Shown here: positions 57,617 to 64,000 of the stretch, piece after piece | Layout: every line of letters starts with the position of its first letter | How positions within the stretch are numbered: position 1 is the stretch's first letter | Origin: Allobosea psychrotolerans | GTDB lineage: Bacteria; Pseudomonadota; Alphaproteobacteria; Rhizobiales; Beijerinckiaceae | Direction of reading: 5' to 3' | Assembly: GCF_002917105.1 (NCBI RefSeq) | Contig: NZ_PQFZ01000020.1 | Coordinates: forward strand, 1-64,000 | Length of the DNA stretch: 64,000 nt | Translations under genes and position numbers: made by a program | The notes under the pieces: model-generated | The model's database searches: none | What the model saw: only the letters and a program-made list of their open reading frames with translations | What the model was told of the DNA's origin: nothing

Positions 57617-58447
57617 ATGTCCTCTCGGTTTCCAGCTGGGACGGCGATGACCACGGACAAGGACGTGGCCATCAGCGTTCGCAGCCTCGATGTCGCCTTC
57701 GACGACAAGATCATTCTCGATCACCTCGACCTCGATATCATGCGCGGAGAAATCCTCGGCGTGATCGGAGCATCCGGTTCCGGTAAATCGGTTCTGACCC
57801 GTACCATCCTGGGTCTCGTGCCGAAGCGCAGTGGCACCATCGAAATCTTCGGCCAGGACATCGACCCGCTGCCGGAAGCCGAGCGCCGCGTGATGGAGCA
57901 GCGCTGCGGCGTGATGTTCCAGCAAGGCGCCCTCTTCTCCTCCTTGACCATTACCGAGAATATCCAGCTCCCGATGCGCGAATGCCTCTCGCTGTCGCCC
58001 AGCCTCCTCGCGGAAATGGCGATGCTGAAGCTCGAAATGGTCGGGCTGCCGCGCGACGCGGCAGGCAAATATCCGGCTCAGCTCTCAGGCGGCATGACCA
58101 AGCGCGCCGCCTTGGCGCGTGCGCTCGCTCTCGATCCCGAGATCCTGTTTCTGGACGAACCGACCTCCGGGCTCGATCCGATCGCGGCGGATGCCTTCGA
58201 CCAGCTCATCCTGACGCTCAAGGCCAGCCTCAACCTCACGGTGATGATGATCACGCACGACCTCAGCACCCTGCACACAGCCTGCGACAGGATCGCCGCC
58301 ATTGCCGGCGGCAAGATCGTGGCGATCGGCACGCTTCAGGATTTGCTCTCCTCTCAGCACCCTTGGGTCAAGGCCTATTTCGAGGGCGAGCGCGGCCGGA
58401 CAATCTTCGCGGACCGGATTGTGCGCACTGATGTCGCGGCAGCATAA
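57617..58447 (+). CDS. MlaF-like ABC transporter ATPase
   Basis: The 276-residue ATPase has Walker A IGASGSGKSVLTRTILGL, Q-loop VMFQQGALFSSLT, signature LSGGMTKRAALARAL, Walker B EILFLDEPTSGLDP and the switch His in MMITHDLS. The SGGM and FQQGALFSSL sequences are typical of the MlaF (phospholipid transport) group. MlaE, MlaD and MlaB genes are missing. ATG 57617 is used; ATG 57647 (MTTDKD) is also possible. It precedes a lone ABC membrane domain by three bases. Confidence 0.88.
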   Translation: MSSRFPAGTAMTTDKDVAISVRSLDVAFDDKIILDHLDLDIMRGEILGVIGASGSGKSVLTRTILGLVPKRSGTIEIFGQDIDPLPEAERRVMEQRCGVMFQQGALFSSLTITENIQLPMRECLSLSPSLLAEMAMLKLEMVGLPRDAAGKYPAQLSGGMTKRAALARALALDPEILFLDEPTSGLDPIAADAFDQLILTLKASLNLTVMMITHDLSTLHTACDRIAAIAGGKIVAIGTLQDLLSSQHPWVKAYFEGERGRTIFADRIVRTDVAAA

Positions 58448-58450
58448 AAG

Positions 58451-59435
58451 ATGATCTTCGCCAAGCCTTCACGTCTCACAAGGCTTGGCGCGGATGACCC
58501 TCTGCCCACTTCATTCTATGCCTTTGTGCTTCGTTGCGGAGGTTGGCATCAGCTGCTGCTCTGCTTCCTCTCGATCGCGGTCTTTCTGCTCAACGCCGCA
58601 CCGATCGAACTGCAGCGGCGCATTATCGATATGGCGGTGAAAGGCGGGCCGGCGGGCGCGATCATGACCGCTCTGCTGGTCAACTGCGCAGTCATTCTGT
58701 CCTTCGGCCTGGTCAAGCTGCTGATGAATATCTATCGGGCCTGGCTCGGCGAATGCGCCACCCGGATCCTGCGGCTCACCGTAGACCGGAGTCTCTTCGC
58801 GCGGTCCGAGCCGCGACAGAGCCATGCCGGAGATGGCACGGGGCTGTCGATGATCCTCGCCGAGGCCGATGATGTCGGCGCCTTCGTCGGATCCAGCATC
58901 AGCGTGCCGATCGTGGAAGCTGGATTCCTGATCAGTGTCTTCATCTACCTCGCCCGGCTCGATTCAGCGATGCTGCTGCTCAGCCTGGTCGTTCTGGCAT
59001 CGCAGTTTCTATTCGTGCCGATCATGCAGAAGGCGATCAACCGGCGCGTCGCCGACCGGACGCTGGTGCTGCGCCAGCTTGGAGACGGGCTGGTATCGCC
59101 CATGGGGATCGAGGCCGGAGCACCGCTCAACGCCGCCTTCGCCCTCGCCATGGGGATCTTCAAGCTGAAATTCTCGCTGAATTTCCTGATGAACCTCAGC
59201 TATTCGCTCGGGAACGTCCTTGTTCTCGGTATTGGCAGCCTGTTGGTGCTGCGCGGGGAGTTGGAGATCGCCACGGTCGTCACCTTCGTCTCGGCCATGT
59301 CGAAGGTGGTCGACCCTTGGAACGATATGGTCGATTGGGCGCGCAGCCTTGCAGTCACACGAGTCAAATATCGTCTGATTGTCGACGGGTGCTCGCCCAT
59401 GGACGGCGATCCCGCGGCACCCGGGCGGGCTCCCC

Positions 59436-59464
<29 letters not shown>
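58451..59464 (+). CDS. lone ABC exporter membrane domain (no ATPase)
   Basis: The 337-residue protein has the six-helix fold of ABC exporter membrane domains (helices at about 30-50, 65-90, 145-165, 170-190, 255-280), with [20 protein letters not shown] before helix 3. A nucleotide-binding domain is absent; the protein stops shortly after the last helix. It starts three bases after the MlaF-like ATPase gene, which may supply ATP, but MlaF-type ATPases normally serve another fold. The ribosome site is weak, so coupling is likely. The C-terminal Pro/Ala tail overlaps the convergent macB-like gene end. Confidence 0.8.
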
Positions 59465-60129
<665 letters not shown>

Positions 60130-60137
<8 letters not shown>

Positions 60138-61356
60138 GGATCGCCTCCACGGGATCGAGCCGCGAGGCGCGCAGCGCCGGCGCCATCGCCGCGACGACAC
60201 CGGTCAGCGTCGCCAGCAGCGCCGTGGTCACGAAGAGCTGCGGCTCGATGATCAGGGGAAACAACTCGCTGCCATCCGCCTGCCGCGTCGTCTGGTGCCA
60301 GTACACCAGGGCAAGGGCACCGAATGTCGATCCTGTCAGGGAACCCGCAAAGCCGAGAAGCCCGCCCTGGAGCAGGAACAGCTTGAGGATCTGGGTCCGC
60401 GTCGTGCCCATGGCGCGCAGGATGCCGATGTCCTTGGAGCGCTGGATGACCGAGACGACGAGAACCGCCGCGATACCGAAGGCGACCGAGAGGCCGACGA
60501 ACAAGCGGATCAGGAGGTTGGTGTTCTTCTGCGCCTGAACCGCAGTGAAGAATTGCGCATTCGTCTTGATCCAGCTGTCGGCCTGCACGGCGTTCGAAGC
60601 CTGGATCTGCCGAGCGATCGTCTCGGCGGCATAGATGTCCCCGACCGAAAGCCCGATCTCGGTGACGCCGCCGATCATGCCGAGCAGGGACTGCGCCGTG
60701 CGCAAGGCGACATAGGTGTTGCGTAGATTGGCGCCCTTGTTGCCGAAATCGACGATTCCGCTGATCGTCAGAACCCGGCTCGATCCGCTCGCGCCGTTCA
60801 ACAGCAGCTTGTCCCCGACTACGGCGCCGAGATCGGCAGCGAGCTCGGTTCCCACCACGATATCGTCGCTGGTCAGGCGAATGCGGCCGGCGACGAGATA
60901 GTCCGGCAGCCTCACGATCCGAAGATAGGTCTCGGGCTCGATGCCCAGGACAGAGACCGAGCGGCTGGCACTGCCGCGCACCGCCAGCGCGGCACCCGAC
61001 ATGCTGATCGCGACCACCGTGACCTCCGGCAAGGCCTCCATCCGACGCGCGATCATCTGCCACTGGTCGATCGACAGCACGCGCTGGCTCGGACGCTGGA
61101 CGAGCGCATCCTCGATTTCGCGCGACGCGCCGCGCAGCGGCCTGGCGACCTGGTCGGGCGGCAGAAGCTGGATCTGCGGCTGCGAGGTCAACACGCGCCT
61201 GATGAAGTTCGCCTCGAGCCCGGCCAGCATCGCCGACATGAAGACGATGACGGCGACGCCGATCGTGATGCCACCGACGATGAAGCCTGTCTGCAGACGC
61301 CCATCCGCCAGGAAGCGCAACGCGCCCGTCCAGACGAAGGGCATCCAGCGGATCAT
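60130..61356 (-). CDS. MacB/FtsX-type ABC permease
   Basis: The 408-residue inner-membrane permease has the four-helix layout of the MacB/FtsX family: one N-terminal helix (residues 20-45, [20 protein letters not shown]), a large periplasmic domain (about 50-275) and three C-terminal helices ([20 protein letters not shown], then two more). The coupling motif [20 protein letters not shown] is a family hallmark. ATG 61356 overlaps the upstream stop as ATGA. With the next ATPase and the adaptor it forms a tripartite exporter. The substrate is unknown. Confidence 0.93.
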
Positions 61357-62723
61357 GGCAGGATCGCCCTGAGCTTCTGTCCGGTGACGATGCCGGCATT
61401 GGCCGGGACTGCCGTGTCGCCCTCGGCAAGCCCGTCGAGGATCTCGACGCTGGTCGCGCCGCGCAGACCGAGCCGGACCGGCTGCTTGGCCGCGCGTCCG
61501 TTCCTGACGCGCATCACCCACGGGGCCTGAGACACAGCATCGCGCACCGAGCGCGTGGGCAGGACGAGCGTAGCGGCCCGACGTGCCGTCTCGATATCGA
61601 CCGACACCGTCATGTCCTGGCGCAGATAGGCCGGCGGATCTTCTACCTTGAGCTTCGCCTCGACCGAGGCCCGGCTGATGTCGATGCCGGGATTGATGTA
61701 GACGAGCGTGGCCTTCATCCGCTCGTCGGGATAGGCATCGGCCGAGGCCAGCGCCGTCTGGCCGATCGCGATGCGGCCGAGATTGCGCTCGTCGATCTGG
61801 ATGACCAGTTGCGTCTCGCCGTGCGGCGCCAATACCATCAGAGCCTTGCCCGGCTGGGCGACGCTGCCCCGCTCGACAGCGCGCGAGATCAGCACGCCAT
61901 CGCGCGGCGCGACGATCCTGGCATAGGACAATCGGGACGAGGCGGTGTCGAGGCTGGCACGCGCCTGGTCCAGCTGGGTCTGGGCCATGACGGCGTCGCT
62001 CCCCCCGGGGCTCGCGGTGAAGACCTGCAGTTCGGCGCTGCGAACCTGTGTCCGCGCCACGTCGAGCGCCTTGAGCGCATCGTCGAGCGTCGCCCTGGTG
62101 GCGGAACCGGTCCGGGAGAGCTCGGCCACGCGGTCATAGCTGTGCTGGGCATTGAGAAGCACGGCCTGGGCCTGAGCGAGCGTCTCCCGCGCCGACGGCA
62201 GGGTGAGTTCCTGGATCTGGCGCAGCCGCGCCTGCGCCTGTGCGACCGCAGCCTGTGCCTGGAGGAAGGCCGCGCCGAGTTCGCGCGCCTCGAGCGTGAC
62301 GAGCGGCTGTCCCTTCACGACAGGCTGCCCCTCCTCGACGAGCACCTCTTCGACCGTCCCGGTGATCTGGCTGGCGATCTCGACGCGATAGGGCGTCTCG
62401 ACATGGCCGCTGGCCACGACCGTCTGCACCAGATCGGCCCGCCTGACGACATCGACCACGACTGCGGGGCCGATCAGGACCCGCGCCATTTGCCACGTCC
62501 CCACTCCGACAAGAGCGATGACGGCCAGCGCGAACCAGCGATGGGTCCAGAGCCAGTGCAACGCCCGGACCGCCCCGGCGCCGCGGTGGGGCTCCGATGC
62601 CGCGCGGGATGCGGGCCGCTTCGGCCCCGCCTTCGGAAAGGCTTGTGCCGCGCCCGACGGATCGACCGGCGGCGGCGCCTTGTCGCCGGAGCCTGGCTCC
62701 TGGGGGCGCATATGCAGAGTCAT
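61353..62723 (-). CDS. MacA/HlyD-type membrane fusion protein
   Basis: The 456-residue adaptor has a Pro/Ala-rich N-terminus, one membrane helix (about 61-84, FALAVIALVGVGTWQMARVL), a lipoyl motif (EIASQITGTVEEVLVEEGQP), a coiled coil (about 150-250), and the return lipoyl half (YARIVAPRDGVLISRAVERG). It is the first gene of the MacAB-like operon and reads with the minus strand. The ribosome site is poor; an in-frame ATG at 62711 is possible. It would connect to an outer-membrane channel encoded elsewhere. Confidence 0.92.
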   Translation of the reverse strand: MTLHMRPQEPGSGDKAPPPVDPSGAAQAFPKAGPKRPASRAASEPHRGAGAVRALHWLWTHRWFALAVIALVGVGTWQMARVLIGPAVVVDVVRRADLVQTVVASGHVETPYRVEIASQITGTVEEVLVEEGQPVVKGQPLVTLEARELGAAFLQAQAAVAQAQARLRQIQELTLPSARETLAQAQAVLLNAQHSYDRVAELSRTGSATRATLDDALKALDVARTQVRSAELQVFTASPGGSDAVMAQTQLDQARASLDTASSRLSYARIVAPRDGVLISRAVERGSVAQPGKALMVLAPHGETQLVIQIDERNLGRIAIGQTALASADAYPDERMKATLVYINPGIDISRASVEAKLKVEDPPAYLRQDMTVSVDIETARRAATLVLPTRSVRDAVSQAPWVMRVRNGRAAKQPVRLGLRGATSVEILDGLAEGDTAVPANAGIVTGQKLRAILP

Positions 62724-63310
62724 CGTTGGCGGCCATACATGGCCTGAGCCCGCGCCCGGAGGATGGGCTGGCCGTCTTCTCGAAGATCGACTGCGGTATG
62801 GCTCATCTGCACCTCAAGTCGGGACGGGAGTCGTGCTTGGCGCCATCTTTGCTCAAAATCGGCCTTACTCATTGATCTCGCGCAAGCCGGCCATGTTAGA
62901 CTGAAGCCAGCCTGCTCAATGGCGGCGCGCCGTTCCGACGCGCCCCGCCGACTTCGATGACTTAGCGAGGATCAAAGCCCGGGCTCTCGCGATCGCCGTG
63001 GAGATTTGGATATCCAGCCTGATTTGCGCGAAGGCGTGTTCCGCCGACACACCTCAAGCTGGATACCGCCTTGGCTGAGGTTGCCCCCTCGGCGGCCAGC
63101 CGCCGAGTCTCGCGCCATATGTCAGCGAATGCTTCGAAATTCCGACCATTAACCATCCGAGCGAGTCTGCCGGCGCAGCCAGTTGCAATCGCCTTACGTC
63201 ATCACGCCTCTATCGAGGGAGTGGTGCGGGGTCACCGAGCCACCAGACTTCGCAACGCCTGTGAATTTTCGACGGAAAGCCAGGAGGTTGCACCGCTATC
63301 GGAGCATTCG
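62724..63310. other. intergenic region between MacA-like and LysR genes
   Basis: No gene is supported in these 587 bases. A minus-strand frame at 62962-63156 starts MVNGRNFEAFADIWRETRR but shows no known motif. TTGATCTCGCGCAA at 62872-62885 has only one good FNR half-site. The LysR and MacA-like genes are divergent around this interval. Confidence 0.4.
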
Positions 63311-64000
63311 GTGATTCCTAAATTGGTCGGCTCGATCACGCTGCGCTACTTCTCCGAGGTAGCCGAGCGTGGTTCCTTTCGAGCTGCGGCGGAATCGCTT
63401 CGGATCGCGGCGTCGGCGATCAACCGGCAGGTCAGCAATCTCGAGACCGACCTCGGCGTGAAACTGTTCGAAAGAGCGCGCGGCCGCGCCGGGCTGCAAT
63501 TGACGGATGCAGGCCGCATCCTGCAGTTTCGCCTGCGTTCGGCGATCAACGAACTGCGCATCGCCAACGATGAAATCATTGCGCTGCAAGGACTGCAGCG
63601 CGGGCATGTGACCGTCGGCTTCAATGATGTCGTCGTGAATTCAATATTGCCGGGCGCGATCAAGACATTCAACCGGATACATCCGGGCATTACGTTCGGA
63701 GTCAGGGTCGATAGTACGCGCGGGCTGGTTTCTCGGTTGAAGGATGGCGATATCGACTTCGCGGTCGCCTATAATTTTGCCTCCGACGTCGAGCTGTCCT
63801 GCCTGGAGAGCGTCTCTCTCAGGATGTACCTCGTCGCCTCGCCCGATCATCCGCTGGCCGTGCGCGCGTCGGTTGCGCTTGCCGACCTTGCCGGCTTCAA
63901 CCTCATCCTGCCGGACGGCTCGGGCTTTCTGCGCCAACTCTTCGACGTCGCGTTTCGTGGGTCGAATGCGCAGATCCATTCTCTCGTCGAGACGAACTCC
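63311..64000 (+). CDS. LysR-family transcription regulator (partial, runs off the window)
   Basis: A GTG at 63311, six bases after GGAG, opens a frame that stays open for 230 codons to the window end. Residues 8-68 form the LysR winged HTH (LRYFSEVAERGSFRAAAESL and IAASAINRQVSNLETDLGVK with LFERARG). The effector domain begins near residue 95 (GHVTVGFNDVVVNSILPGAI) and includes FAVAYNFASDVELSCLESVS. Its length of about 300 residues would place the stop outside the window. Target genes are unknown; the MacA-like operon is divergent from it but 587 bp away. Confidence 0.92.
   Translation, partial: MIPKLVGSITLRYFSEVAERGSFRAAAESLRIAASAINRQVSNLETDLGVKLFERARGRAGLQLTDAGRILQFRLRSAINELRIANDEIIALQGLQRGHVTVGFNDVVVNSILPGAIKTFNRIHPGITFGVRVDSTRGLVSRLKDGDIDFAVAYNFASDVELSCLESVSLRMYLVASPDHPLAVRASVALADLAGFNLILPDGSGFLRQLFDVAFRGSNAQIHSLVETNS

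Overview
The window is GC-rich bacterial chromosome with alphaproteobacterial gene content. The FixK-like regulator, the FixL-like heme-PAS kinase, an HWE histidine kinase, a DUF3775 protein, a split YeeE/YedE pair and host-attachment (baeRF-type) proteins point to Hyphomicrobiales (Rhizobiales). A Bosea-like genome is my guess; it is an inference, not something the sequence proves. I found no rRNA, tRNA or CRISPR array.

The window reads mainly as a stress and low-oxygen survival island. Fourteen perfect TTGA-N6-TCAA palindromes (FNR/FixK-type boxes) and four near matches sit mostly 50-100 bp upstream of start codons. A FixK-like regulator without iron-sulfur cysteines (25564-26322) is encoded here and overlaps a hybrid kinase whose second PAS domain keeps the FixL heme-pocket residues (23603-25567). 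An OmpR-type response regulator is divergent from them. The boxes precede genes for universal stress protein, two Hsp20s, an orphan GroEL, a ribosome hibernation factor fused to a cold-shock domain, FtsH, BON and CBS-BON proteins, alcohol and aldehyde dehydrogenases, an APH/AAA kinase, a beta-CASP metallo-hydrolase, MgtC/DUF4010, DUF3775 and YeeE/YedE. A phosphoketolase-acetate kinase operon would give ATP by substrate-level phosphorylation.

Layout: 1-5.2 kb, HWE kinase, relics of an IS3 transposase and of an APH/AAA gene, cytochrome c, GAF protein and Hsp20. 5.3-13.1 kb, HtrA protease, USP, cation P-type ATPase, HPF-CSD and GroEL. 13.4-18.7 kb, a small helical protein and an RbbA-type ABC exporter operon. 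19.1-23.5 kb, a host-attachment protein, then xfp-ackA. 23.6-30.5 kb, regulators, a GNAT-like protein, adh and aldh. 30.6-38.1 kb, DUF3775, MBL hydrolase, HhH protein, Mg2+ P-type ATPase and a divergent hypothetical pair. 38.5-45.0 kb, a type I secretion locus with two unusual repeat proteins, ABC ATPase and membrane fusion protein. 45.1-54.4 kb, MgtC/DUF4010, a second host-attachment protein, a second Hsp20, BON protein, a broken crp/fnr gene, an IS1595-derived protein, APH/AAA kinase, a USP relic, CBS-BON-Adh and ChaB. 54.5-64 kb, FtsH, YeeE/YedE pair, an MlaF-like ATPase with a lone ABC membrane domain, a MacAB-like exporter and a LysR gene cut by the window end.

The least described parts are the two secreted repeat proteins next to the type I transporter, and the size of the FNR/FixK-box island with its decayed members (USP, Crp/Fnr and APH/AAA relics).
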